A stretch of DNA of 41,355 nt from assembly GCA_024638505.1 (NCBI GenBank), contig JAHEKE010000001.1, positions 252,263 through 293,617 of the forward strand, in the 5' to 3' direction. This DNA comes from Gammaproteobacteria bacterium. Its GTDB lineage: Bacteria; Pseudomonadota; Gammaproteobacteria; Arenicellales; JAANXG01. The notes beneath the pieces were generated by a model. It worked only from the letters and a program-made list of their open reading frames with translations. It did no database searches and was not told the origin of the DNA. The position numbers and the translations under genes are program-made. Positions 28,190 to 37,089 of this stretch are shown here, one piece after another (the first letter of the stretch is position 1; every line of letters starts with the position of its first letter).

Positions 28190-28501
28190 TTGCCCAACGC
28201 TGCAGCGTATAGCCGTGTATTCAAGTCTGGTTGCAGAGGCGTGAACGGTGTTATCAAATGGTTCGCAGTAAGTAACGAGGCCGGCTTTGCACGACTCGGC
28301 ATGGCTGTACCTAAACGCCTGATCAAAACGGCCGTGGGACGAAACCGCATAAAGCGAATCATTAGGGAATCCTTTCGTCAAAATCAAAAGGCCTTAACGG
28401 GATTTGACGTCATTGTGGTCGTGCATAAACCGGTTGAAAACGATCTGCTTGTGAGGGAAGTGGTTACTAAAACCTGGTCGCAGGTTACCGAACGAAAGTA
28501 A
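28190..28501 (+). CDS. rnpA: Ribonuclease P protein component (start codon unclear)
   Basis: The protein part of RNase P, which matures tRNA 5' ends with the P RNA. The conserved core GRNRIKRIIRESFR and FDVIVVVHKPV are present. Homology clearly extends upstream of the TTG at 28190: in the same frame the preceding codons read CFTKKNRLPNAAAYSRVFK, which matches the conserved F...RL....Y..VF start of RnpA. Yet between the rpmH stop and 28190 this frame has no ATG, GTG or TTG, only a CTG at 28145. The true start may be CTG at 28145 or another rare codon, perhaps coupled to rpmH. A TTG start would lose the conserved first strand. A sequencing error in the run of eight A at 28178-28185 is also possible. 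Confidence 0.88.
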   Translation: MPNAAAYSRVFKSGCRGVNGVIKWFAVSNEAGFARLGMAVPKRLIKTAVGRNRIKRIIRESFRQNQKALTGFDVIVVVHKPVENDLLVREVVTKTWSQVTERK

Positions 28502-28533
28502 AAGCAGGTTTTGGCAATACAACAGGAGCAACA

Positions 28534-30213
28534 ATGGAAATACAGCGAGTAATACTGTTATTTGCCTTAGCCTTTATCCTGCTGCTGCTGTATCAGCGGT
28601 GGTTGGAGCAGGAAGCTTCGTCCACCCCCGTCACCTCAGCGCAAACACCCACCGTGCAGGGGAAACAGGGTGCAGAGGCACCCGCCGCAGATATTCCGCA
28701 AACGCCCTCGGTAAAGCTTCCAGCGGCTCCGGTAACGCAGCAGCCAGGGCAGACGGAACAGGCTGACGCTGGTGGTCAGGTGGTTCTGGTCGAAACAGAC
28801 TTGGTCAGAGCTCGGATTGATACTGTAGGCGGCAGCATCAAGAGCCTTGAGCTCCTGCAGTATCCTGTGAGCGTGGATCAGTTAGACGTACCATTCGAAC
28901 TTCTTAAAATGGGTAGCGCTGACGTCTTCCTGACGCAAAGCGGGCTTATTGGAAGTCAGGCGGAGTATCCGAATCACCGCACTCAGTTCAGCGTAGAGGA
29001 TACGCGGTTCAGGATGAGTGAGGCTGATCAAGAGTTGATTGTACCTCTGTATTGGCAAGCGCCGAGCGGGGTTCAATATACCAAGAAGCTCATCTTTAAG
29101 CGGGACAGCTACGACATCGATATTGAGTTCGAGGTTAACAATACGACCGATGTAGAGTGGACAGGATTCATTTATTCACAATTTTTACGAACCCAGGTTG
29201 CGCAGAGTAGAGGCTTTTTCCTTGACGTTGTACCCGCTTATCTTGGGGGTGCTGTTTATACGCCGGAGGAAAAGTTTGAAAAAATAGATTTCGCAGATAT
29301 GACCGATGCGGACCTTAATAGAAAAGTAGCCAGTGGTTGGGTGGCCATGCTGCAGCACTATTTTGTCGGCGCGTGGTTTCCTCAGGGAGATGGCCCGTTT
29401 CAGTTCTACAGTAAAGTGATTAACGAGGTTGATGGACCACGATACATCATAGGCCAGAACAGCCTGAGACCGACCGTGATTGCAGCAGGCTCAAGCGGCG
29501 ATCTTAAGGTCAAGTTGTTTGCCGGTCCCAAGGAGCAAGCAAGGCTTAATCAACAGGCGGAGGGATTTGCTCTCACTGTCGATTACGGCTGGCTAACGCC
29601 TGTTTCCGTACCCCTTTTCTGGGTGTTAAACAAAATAAATGATGTCGTAAACAATTGGGGCTGGTCCATTATTCTGCTTACTTTCTTCATCAAACTGGCT
29701 TTTTACCCGCTGTCCGCGACAAGTTACAAGTCCATGGCAAAGATGAAAAAGCTGCAGCCCCGTCTGCAGACACTTAAGGAGCGCCACGGTGATGATAAAG
29801 CCAAGTTGAACCAGGCCATGATGGAAATCTATAAAAAGGAGAAAGTTAATCCTCTCGGTGGGTGTCTACCGATCGTCATCCAGATTCCGGTGTTCATCGC
29901 GCTGTACTGGGTGCTGTTGGAAAGCGTGGAACTGCGGCAGGCCCCATTTGGCTGGTGGATTCAGGATCTCTCGATTAAAGACCCCTATTTCGTGTTACCG
30001 CTGGCAATGGGAGCCTCTATGCTGGGTCAGCAGATGCTCAATCCAGCACCGCTTGATCCGATGCAGAAGAAAATCATGATGGCGATGCCCATCGTTTTCA
30101 CTTTCCTGTTCCTTTATTTTCCGGCCGGACTGGTATTGTATTGGCTGGTCAATAATGTTTTATCCATTGCCCAGCAGTGGTACGTTAACAAGATGGTAAT
30201 TGGCAAGGCCTAG
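28534..30213 (+). CDS. yidC: Membrane protein insertase YidC
   Basis: 559 residues (E. coli 548). An N-terminal anchor (IQRVILLFALAFILLLLYQR) is followed by a low-complexity Pro/Ala/Gln linker, the large periplasmic beta-domain (about 85-340), and the conserved insertase core with five helices: NWGWSIILLTFFIKLAFYPL, the coiled cytoplasmic loop KMKKLQPRLQTLKERHGDDK, and NPLGGCLPIVIQIPVFIALY. It inserts and folds inner-membrane proteins, alone or with SecYEG. The start has an AGGAG ribosome-binding site. yidD, which often overlaps rnpA and yidC, is absent: only 32 bp separate them. Confidence 0.98.
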   Translation: MEIQRVILLFALAFILLLLYQRWLEQEASSTPVTSAQTPTVQGKQGAEAPAADIPQTPSVKLPAAPVTQQPGQTEQADAGGQVVLVETDLVRARIDTVGGSIKSLELLQYPVSVDQLDVPFELLKMGSADVFLTQSGLIGSQAEYPNHRTQFSVEDTRFRMSEADQELIVPLYWQAPSGVQYTKKLIFKRDSYDIDIEFEVNNTTDVEWTGFIYSQFLRTQVAQSRGFFLDVVPAYLGGAVYTPEEKFEKIDFADMTDADLNRKVASGWVAMLQHYFVGAWFPQGDGPFQFYSKVINEVDGPRYIIGQNSLRPTVIAAGSSGDLKVKLFAGPKEQARLNQQAEGFALTVDYGWLTPVSVPLFWVLNKINDVVNNWGWSIILLTFFIKLAFYPLSATSYKSMAKMKKLQPRLQTLKERHGDDKAKLNQAMMEIYKKEKVNPLGGCLPIVIQIPVFIALYWVLLESVELRQAPFGWWIQDLSIKDPYFVLPLAMGASMLGQQMLNPAPLDPMQKKIMMAMPIVFTFLFLYFPAGLVLYWLVNNVLSIAQQWYVNKMVIGKA

Positions 30214-30256
30214 CGGCAGTGCGTATAGCGAGTTGCAGCGCAGCTCAAACTAGACA

Positions 30257-31591
30257 ATGTTGGATCGGGATACTATTGCCGCCATTGCTACCCCTCCCGG
30301 CCGCGGCGGCATCGGGGTGATCAGGGTATCGGGTTCCATCGCGGCTGCTATTGGTCGACGCTTAATAGACGCACTCCCAACGCCTAGACGCGCCGTGTTC
30401 TCCGTATTCAGAGATGAACAGGGGCGGCCTTTTGACTCAGGCATTGTTTTGTACTTCCCTATGCCACATTCGTTCACCGGTGAAGATGTGGTCGAACTGC
30501 ACGGACATGGCGGCCCGGTGGTAATGAACCTGTTGCTTAAACAGTGTTTGCTTCATGGTGCCCGCCTGGCCAGGCCCGGTGAATTTACCGAGCGTGCGTT
30601 TCTCAATGGCAAGCTGGATTTGGCCCAGGCAGAAGCAGTGGCCGATCTCATCGACAGCTGCTCGGAGCAGGCGGTACGTTCCGCCCACAGATCCTTACAG
30701 GGTGTATTTTCAGACAACATTCATGCCGTTGTGGAGAAACTCATCGATCTGCGGTGTTACGTCGAGGCCGCAATCGATTTTCCGGAAGAAGAAATTGATT
30801 TCTTAAGCGAAGGTCGGGTCGCACATGACCTTAATGCCATTGATAAAGATATACGCAGCCTGCTCGCCTCCGCCAGGCAGGGATATTTACTGAGAGACGG
30901 CCTGCACGTCGTGCTGGCCGGACGGCCCAACGCAGGCAAATCGAGCCTGCTTAATGCTTTAGCCCGGCAAGATCGAGCTATAGTCAGCACTAGCCCTGGC
31001 ACCACACGGGATACTATAGAGGTGCAAATACAGATCGACGGAATGCCGGTCACCTTGGTCGACACCGCTGGTCTGCGCACGGTGCAGGACGAAGTGGAGG
31101 GAGAGGGAGTTCGCCGCACGCGGACTGCCCTGCAAAACGCCGATCATGTGTTGTTTGTCGTTGATGATTGCGAACCAGCAGCGATTATTGAGAGAGATGT
31201 AGCGACGGTGCCGCATACCTGGGTTTTCAACAAAATCGACTTGACCGAGCGAACCGTTGGAAAGTTCGAGTACGAGGGTTGTGATGCGCTCGCTATCTCG
31301 GCACTTGATGGAGTGGGTCTGGATGATCTGAGAGAGCACCTAAAGAGGACGGCGGGGTACCAAGAGGTGGATGGATCCACTTTCATAGCAAGAAGCCGGC
31401 ATTTGGAAGCTATCCGAAACGCATGGCGGCACGTTGTCGCGGGTCGACAACAGTTAGTCCAACACAAAGCCGGGGAGTTATTAGCAGAAGAACTACGATT
31501 GGCACAACAAAACTTGGCGGAAGTAACGGGTGAGTTTACCAACGATCAGCTTCTTGGCAGGATATTTTCGAGTTTTTGTATCGGAAAATAA
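30257..31591 (+). CDS. mnmE: tRNA uridine-5-carboxymethylaminomethyl modification GTPase MnmE (TrmE)
   Basis: 444 residues (E. coli 454). It has an N-terminal tetrahydrofolate-binding domain (DTIAAIATPPGRGGIGVIRV), a helical domain, and an inserted GTPase domain with G1 GRPNAGKS at 222-229, G3 DTAG at 269-272 and G4 NKID. It ends in the invariant FCIGK with its catalytic Cys. It works with MnmG to modify the wobble uridine of several tRNAs. It is separated from yidC by 43 bp. Unlike the usual order, mnmG is not adjacent: a DddP-like gene and a three-gene operon lie between them. Confidence 0.97.
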   Translation: MLDRDTIAAIATPPGRGGIGVIRVSGSIAAAIGRRLIDALPTPRRAVFSVFRDEQGRPFDSGIVLYFPMPHSFTGEDVVELHGHGGPVVMNLLLKQCLLHGARLARPGEFTERAFLNGKLDLAQAEAVADLIDSCSEQAVRSAHRSLQGVFSDNIHAVVEKLIDLRCYVEAAIDFPEEEIDFLSEGRVAHDLNAIDKDIRSLLASARQGYLLRDGLHVVLAGRPNAGKSSLLNALARQDRAIVSTSPGTTRDTIEVQIQIDGMPVTLVDTAGLRTVQDEVEGEGVRRTRTALQNADHVLFVVDDCEPAAIIERDVATVPHTWVFNKIDLTERTVGKFEYEGCDALAISALDGVGLDDLREHLKRTAGYQEVDGSTFIARSRHLEAIRNAWRHVVAGRQQLVQHKAGELLAEELRLAQQNLAEVTGEFTNDQLLGRIFSSFCIGK

Positions 31592-31661
31592 TACTGATTG
31601 TTGCCTCGATCACATGCGGCACTGCGCCTTAAAAACAAATCTATTTTTATTGTTTCCAATC

Positions 31662-32996
31662 TCAGACGAGTTCTAAAGGGTAATGCGTGAGCAGCTCCGG
31701 CTCCGCGTCCCGCACAATGATCTGCTGCTCAAGTTTGACTCCCTCGCCACCGGAGCGGCGGCCGACGAACGCCTCGACGCTGATAACGAACCCGGCATGG
31801 ATGACGTCATCGAAGCCGACCTCATCCCACTTCTCCCGCGTGAATATGGAGGGATACTCGTCACATAGCCCGACGCCATGGGCCAGCACCGTGTACCCGT
31901 TGTAGTCTTCAACTGAAGGATACCAGAGCCGCTCAGTGATCTCGCGTAGCGTCGCCCCGGGTCGGAACAATTCGGTATTGCGTTCGATCGTCTCACAGGC
32001 GAGCGCGAAGAGGTCTGTTTGTGCCGGTGTGGGGCGCCCGTCGCCGCAAAGCCAAGTTCTTGACATATCCACGCACATCCCATAAGGGCCGATGAGATCG
32101 GTGTCGAAAGCCATCAATTCGCCTGCTTCGACGATTTTTCGACTTGCCTCTTGATACCACGGATTGGTCCGCGGCCCCGACGCGAGCAGGCGGGTCTCTA
32201 ACCACTCACCAAAACGCTTGAAGTTAGATTCCTGCAGGCGTGCCCAAAGCGCGACCTCCGTTACGCCCGGCTTAAAGATAGCGCGCATGTCATCTATATT
32301 TCGTTCGCATGCGTGTACCGCACAACGCATCGCGCTGATCTCGTCCTCGCTTTTAACCAGGCGCGCGTCCTCTAAAAGAACCTGGCCGCTTACAAGATCA
32401 ACACCCTTTTTTTCGAGGGCGCGGATGCCATCGAGCGACAGCATGTCAACGGCGAGGCGACGACCGCCACGCCCGTGTTCGTTGAGCAGCGTTACGATCT
32501 CTTCGGCCCATCTTTGACTGATTTCCTCGATCCGATTTCCGGTGTAAAACGGGTGAAGAGATTTAGCGGGTCGGATTTCATCAACTACATTAGAGTGGGC
32601 GGATAAAAACGCGCCATCGGAGAACTCGAAGACGATCACCGGACCGTCAGTCGAGACGAAGGCATAGCGCACCGCGTTATGCATGGTCCATAGTGACATA
32701 TTGGTTGTGTCCGTCGCGTAGCGCACATTCAGGGGATCGTACAGGAGGGCAGCATCACAGTCCGCGGCTCGAAGTTGCTGCCGCACTCGCTGCAGTCGAT
32801 AACGTCGCATAGCCGGCAGATCGGGAAGCGTGAGACCAGCGGACTTCCATTCGGCGAGCACTTCGGGAGCCGGGCCTAGGGCGTGCATGTTTCGCCCGGT
32901 GTGCTCGATCAGCCAGCCAGGCGCCGCCTGGCCGCCGTGAATCTTCGGGAAATGGCGTAATGGTGCGACCAACGGGGTGGCGGTGTTCTCTTTCAT
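31662..32996 (-). CDS. dddP: M24-family protein closely resembling DMSP lyase DddP
   Basis: 444 residues, against about 446 for DddP of Roseovarius. It has the M24 (creatinase/aminopeptidase P) two-domain layout. From memory of DddP, matching segments include MRRYRLQR, DPLNVRYATDTTNMSLW, TRLLASGPRTNPWYQE, FDTDLIGPYGMCVD and HGVGLCDE. The metal ligands fall at Asp298, Asp300, Asp310, His373, Glu408 and Glu423, almost the same spacing as the six ligands described for DddP (295, 297, 307, 371, 406, 421). DddP cleaves dimethylsulfoniopropionate to dimethyl sulfide and acrylate. Homologues outside the characterised clade may have other substrates. It is inserted, opposite in strand, between mnmE and the TgpA operon. 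No acrylate-handling genes are in the window. Confidence 0.75.
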   Translation of the reverse strand: MKENTATPLVAPLRHFPKIHGGQAAPGWLIEHTGRNMHALGPAPEVLAEWKSAGLTLPDLPAMRRYRLQRVRQQLRAADCDAALLYDPLNVRYATDTTNMSLWTMHNAVRYAFVSTDGPVIVFEFSDGAFLSAHSNVVDEIRPAKSLHPFYTGNRIEEISQRWAEEIVTLLNEHGRGGRRLAVDMLSLDGIRALEKKGVDLVSGQVLLEDARLVKSEDEISAMRCAVHACERNIDDMRAIFKPGVTEVALWARLQESNFKRFGEWLETRLLASGPRTNPWYQEASRKIVEAGELMAFDTDLIGPYGMCVDMSRTWLCGDGRPTPAQTDLFALACETIERNTELFRPGATLREITERLWYPSVEDYNGYTVLAHGVGLCDEYPSIFTREKWDEVGFDDVIHAGFVISVEAFVGRRSGGEGVKLEQQIIVRDAEPELLTHYPLELV

Positions 32997-33099
32997 CCTA
33001 TATCTATTGCTAGCGGCCGGTACTTGCCTGTTCGTACTTGTTAATTAGAATTCTAACGGATCCTCAATACATATAGGTGCATTCCTTTTTAATAGCTGC

Positions 33100-35118
33100 C
33101 TACGGTATTCTGAAGGCTGTGACCCGTTGGCGAAAATGATTGAGTCTAGTTGAGCTAAAGTACCCGTATCGAAGCTCAATGTATTCAGCAGTTATGCGCA
33201 AGACGGGGTCGCGCAGATCAGCACGTTCTTGAATTGATCGACGGGAGAAATCTAATGGACCCTCGGTGGGTGCACGTGCTAGACCTGCTTTTGCTAGTTT
33301 GTTACAGAATTTGTTATACAACTTCACCACCGGGTCCTGCTTTTTTCGGCGGTGCATCCACAGCGCTGATAATAACAGCAAAGAAAAAATGATCGCTGCG
33401 ATCATAGCGATTACTGCACTCAACCAGTTTGGTGTTTCCATACCTATTTTTTTTAGGAGCTGGAACTGGGCTTCCCGGCCATAGTCCATCACCCAAACAT
33501 TCCACCCACTGTTAATAGCATCCCAGCGCCAGGAGAGATGTTGCCAAGCGTGACGCAGCCATGAAGGCGAAATCAACCGTTTGGCATCGCTTATCGACAG
33601 CTGACCAATAGTGGCACCCTGTGCAGAAAGCTGCCGCAGCGCGCTCGCCCCAAGCTCTATACGTTCAGGGGCGACCGCCGCGGTGGGGTCTATCCTTGCC
33701 CATCCCTCACCCTGCAACCAGACTTCCGCCCAGGCGTGAGCGTCCGATTGCCGGACAATCATGTAATCACCAGCCGCGTTCCATTCCCCACCCTGATAGC
33801 CTACGACCAGGCGCGCGGGAATACCACTCAGTCTCATCAGCGCCACAAACGCGCTTGCGTAATGTTCACAATAACCGATGCGGGTATCGAATATAAAAGT
33901 GTCAAGTGCGTCACCGTACAGGAGGGGCGGGGTCAAGCTGTAGTAAAAAGGCTGCTTATTGAAAAAACGCAGCGCTTGCCTGACTATTTCCGCTGGCGAA
34001 GAGGTCGTCTGGTGCCATTCCTGGAGCAGGCTGGTGATTCTCTCACTTGGCTTGATGGGCCAGTGGATATTGTGCGCCGTTTCGTTTGCGCTGAGCGGGC
34101 CAGTGGTGTAACGCAGATGCGAAGTTAGATGGTAGCGACGTACATAGTGAACAGGGGTCACTGCCGCCAGGGCATAGCCCTCAATCATTCTCACGTTGCG
34201 TTGGAGCGGTGCGGGTAAATCCAGCGCTGGCAGCCAGCGCTGCTGATGTGGCTGCAGCAAGACGGTGTAGCCCACCGCGGGTGTCTTTGCCCGGTAACGC
34301 CAATTGGTGCGCCCGTCCCCGGTGCCCTGGTGGCGTTGCCAGGCCCTGCCATCTGTGTCGCTCAGTACAAAAGCGCGCCAGTAAAGATCGTGCTGGGGAG
34401 GGCGCTCACCAGCAAACGTGACGCGAAAAGCAATGCTGTCGTCGTTGTATAGACGATTGATTGATCCCGGAGAAACCTGTTCACTCATTCCGCTACGGGC
34501 GCTGAACGCGTCCTGCGGCAGACCCCACAAGCTGCCCTGGATTCGCGGAAACAGCAGATAAATAATAAGCAGCAGCGGCAGTGCCTGCAGGCACAGCGTT
34601 AAGCCAAGTCGCAGTGACTGGCGATAAGTCAGGGGCTGAGGCCGGTTGAGCAGTATCAGCGTATGGGTTGTGAGCACGATAAGCAGCCCCATGTATAAAC
34701 CGGTGAGCAGTGACTGCGAGAACAGCAGCGCGCCCAGCAGCAACAGATAAATAAGAAAAACTGCGAGCAGATAGTCTCTGCATGAGCGAATTTCCAGAAT
34801 CTTCAGACTCACCAGTAGAGTGAGGTAGGCCACACCAGGGTCACGCCCCAGCAGCGTGCCGTATTGTTTGGATACCAGCAGCGCTGTGAGCAGCAGTAAA
34901 AACCAGCGCACCCAGCGCGGCGGAACGCGCCAGGCGTGGTTTTCGATGAAAAATCGCCACAGCAGAATGCAGGCGGCAAAGCCGCTCAACCAAACGGGTA
35001 AATGAAAACAGTGAAAACCAACCGCCAAAGCCGCGCTAATAAGCATCCAGTTACATGCCAGGCGATCGGGCATTTGATCGGGCGGACGCACCGCGCCTAA
35101 TGCAAAGCTAATACTCAT
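33100..35118 (-). CDS. tgpA: TgpA-type membrane transglutaminase-like protein (DUF3488)
   Basis: 672 residues. Six or so hydrophobic helices fill residues 25-190, followed by a periplasmic region with a transglutaminase-like core whose catalytic triad is visible: Cys417 in GYCEHYA, His461 in DAHAWAEVW and Asp477 in RIDPTA. Another helix lies near residue 560 (LSAVIAMIAAIIFSLLLLSA), then a DUF4129-like cytoplasmic tail. In Pseudomonas aeruginosa TgpA is reported as important for viability; the substrate is unknown. Its ATG overlaps the stop of the DUF58 gene by 4 nt, so it is the last gene of the moxR-DUF58-tgpA operon. Confidence 0.92.
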   Translation of the reverse strand: MSISFALGAVRPPDQMPDRLACNWMLISAALAVGFHCFHLPVWLSGFAACILLWRFFIENHAWRVPPRWVRWFLLLLTALLVSKQYGTLLGRDPGVAYLTLLVSLKILEIRSCRDYLLAVFLIYLLLLGALLFSQSLLTGLYMGLLIVLTTHTLILLNRPQPLTYRQSLRLGLTLCLQALPLLLIIYLLFPRIQGSLWGLPQDAFSARSGMSEQVSPGSINRLYNDDSIAFRVTFAGERPPQHDLYWRAFVLSDTDGRAWQRHQGTGDGRTNWRYRAKTPAVGYTVLLQPHQQRWLPALDLPAPLQRNVRMIEGYALAAVTPVHYVRRYHLTSHLRYTTGPLSANETAHNIHWPIKPSERITSLLQEWHQTTSSPAEIVRQALRFFNKQPFYYSLTPPLLYGDALDTFIFDTRIGYCEHYASAFVALMRLSGIPARLVVGYQGGEWNAAGDYMIVRQSDAHAWAEVWLQGEGWARIDPTAAVAPERIELGASALRQLSAQGATIGQLSISDAKRLISPSWLRHAWQHLSWRWDAINSGWNVWVMDYGREAQFQLLKKIGMETPNWLSAVIAMIAAIIFSLLLLSALWMHRRKKQDPVVKLYNKFCNKLAKAGLARAPTEGPLDFSRRSIQERADLRDPVLRITAEYIELRYGYFSSTRLNHFRQRVTAFRIP

Positions 35119-36014
35119 TGATCGGGTGCACCATCTTCAAGTCCCCACAGCGCCAGAACCTTAAGGCATCGATGATAGTGACGGGATCCTCGATCGAGCG
35201 GCAGCTGCATGCCGGGCAGGCTCATTCCATAGCGAAACGAGGCGCGCTCCGCCATCACCACCCAATGACATAGCTGACTCAGCCTCGACTCTGTCGAGCC
35301 AGTCGTATCTTCCCAGCGCAGCCAGTACGCTCGGTCACCTTCTCCCGCAAACTGTTTGGTAAGCAGGGCTTGATGTGTCGCCACCGCTTTCCAGTGTACG
35401 TGCCTAGGCGGGTCACCGGTGACGTATTCACGCAGTCCAGCAAAATCATCCCCATCCGTACTGAGGCCCGATGGCATGAAGCGGTCGGGCGAGTTGTTGT
35501 GGGGCAGGGGCAGGTCACCTTTGGGCGCGGGATAAACTATTGCCCGCACCGCAGTCTTGATTGGGGCGGACCATGTGTACTGCAGGCCCAGCGGGTAAGC
35601 ACTCGATAACCGCAATGGGGGACAGCTGAGATAACCACGGTGTGGAGCGGATACTGGGATCTCCAGCTGGACGCTGGATGAGGGATGCAGATGAAAGATT
35701 TGTCGATGACCGGCGCAGAATACACAGATGCCCACGCGGATGAAATCCAGAGGGTTTTGCACGCTCACGCGGAACTGAGCGCTGTCACCGGCAAATACCG
35801 GCAAGCAAGATAAAACCTCCACGGCCAAACCCGACACGTTGCGGTGGGTGTGCAGCATAGAAACCAGTGCAATGGACAGCAGCAGGAAGGTCAAAGCGTA
35901 AGCCAGACCATTGTTGTAGTTTACCGAAGCGAGAAATATGACCATCAGCACCAGAGTAAAGAGCAGCCCGTGTCGCGTGGGCAGCATATACAGCTGGCGG
36001 CGGTTCAGCACCAC
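35115..36014 (-). CDS. DUF58 membrane protein
   Basis: 299 residues. Two hydrophobic helices at about 15-34 and 36-54 are followed by a soluble part with the DUF58 hallmark DFAGLREYVTGDPPRHVHWK (residues 190-209). DUF58 proteins are regularly encoded beside MoxR ATPases and are thought to be client or partner proteins with a von Willebrand-like fold; the biochemical role is unknown. The start lies 11 bp after the moxR stop, and the stop overlaps tgpA. Confidence 0.93.
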   Translation of the reverse strand: MVLNRRQLYMLPTRHGLLFTLVLMVIFLASVNYNNGLAYALTFLLLSIALVSMLHTHRNVSGLAVEVLSCLPVFAGDSAQFRVSVQNPLDFIRVGICVFCAGHRQIFHLHPSSSVQLEIPVSAPHRGYLSCPPLRLSSAYPLGLQYTWSAPIKTAVRAIVYPAPKGDLPLPHNNSPDRFMPSGLSTDGDDFAGLREYVTGDPPRHVHWKAVATHQALLTKQFAGEGDRAYWLRWEDTTGSTESRLSQLCHWVVMAERASFRYGMSLPGMQLPLDRGSRHYHRCLKVLALWGLEDGAPDQ

Positions 36015-36025
36015 GGCGTGATTTG

Positions 36026-36991
36026 TTAAGGAATTGGAACGGATTCGAGGAGCTTTCGTACCAGTTCCTCAGGCCGAGAGCTTTGCGGGTCCTGGGCCTG
36101 TAGCCGGTGATGCAGTACGCTTGGCGCGACAGATTGTATGTCCTCGGGTAAAACCAGGCCGCGTGCGGCCATGTAGGCCCACGCCTTTGCTGCCCGGGTC
36201 AGCGCCATGCCGGCGCGGGGAGACAGGCCGCAGCGTAACCACGACGAATTGCGCGAGGCTTGCAGCAGCGCCTGTACATAATCTGTAAGCGCGTCGCTGC
36301 AGTGCACCTGCTGACAGCTGTGCTGCAGCAGGAGGAGGGACTGTTGGTCTATGGCCGGCTTCAGCTGGTGCAGCAGCTGTCGACGGTCTTGCCCCTGTAA
36401 CAGCATGCGCTCGGCTTCAAAGTCGGGGTAACCGATATCGATACGCATTAGGAAACGGTCAAGCTGGGATTCCGGAAGGGGAAATGTCCCTATCTGCTGA
36501 TTCGGATTCTGTGTTGCAATTACAAAAAAAGGCTGAGGCAACGCATAGGTTTTCCCCTCTGCGCTGACCTGCTTTTCTTCCATTGCCTCCAGCAGTGCGC
36601 TCTGGGCTTTGGGCGTAGCCCGATTGATTTCATCCGCTAGCACTAGCTGAGAGAATATCGGGCCAGGGTGGAATTCGAAGCGGTTGTCTTGCGTATTGAA
36701 TATAGATACACCAATCACGTCTGCGGGGAGTAAATCACTGGTAAACTGAATGCGCACAAAGTCGAGCCCGAGGGTAGCCGCCAGCGCTTGCGCCAGCGTG
36801 GTTTTGCCGACGCCAGGAAGGTCTTCGATCAGCAAGTGTCCTCTGGCCAGGAGGCAGGCCAGTGCGAGGCGGACGGGTCGCTCACGACCGATAATGATTT
36901 TATTGACGTGGGTTAGCAGCAGCTCCACGTTTTGCCGCATCGAGCTCGGCGCAGCATAATCAACAATTTGCTCAACAGAAGGTTTCAACAT
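36026..36991 (-). CDS. MoxR-family AAA+ ATPase
   Basis: 321 residues. Walker A ends in PGVGKT (59-64), Walker B is LVLADE (116-121), followed by [18 protein letters not shown], and the sensor and family motif [22 protein letters not shown] is present as a continuous stretch. MoxR ATPases act as chaperone-like activators, usually of vWA/DUF58 proteins encoded next to them. First gene of the three-gene operon. It is divergent from mnmG across about 98 bp that must hold both promoters, though I see no clear hexamers. Confidence 0.95.
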   Translation of the reverse strand: MLKPSVEQIVDYAAPSSMRQNVELLLTHVNKIIIGRERPVRLALACLLARGHLLIEDLPGVGKTTLAQALAATLGLDFVRIQFTSDLLPADVIGVSIFNTQDNRFEFHPGPIFSQLVLADEINRATPKAQSALLEAMEEKQVSAEGKTYALPQPFFVIATQNPNQQIGTFPLPESQLDRFLMRIDIGYPDFEAERMLLQGQDRRQLLHQLKPAIDQQSLLLLQHSCQQVHCSDALTDYVQALLQASRNSSWLRCGLSPRAGMALTRAAKAWAYMAARGLVLPEDIQSVAPSVLHHRLQAQDPQSSRPEELVRKLLESVPIP

Positions 36992-37089
36992 TTAAAGTAG
37001 CGCGTGGGGTTTTATTAAGTTTAGACTCTATGTCTGCAAGCACCACTTCCCGTGCGCGCATCCATACTGAGGGTTCAGTAATCCCGAAC

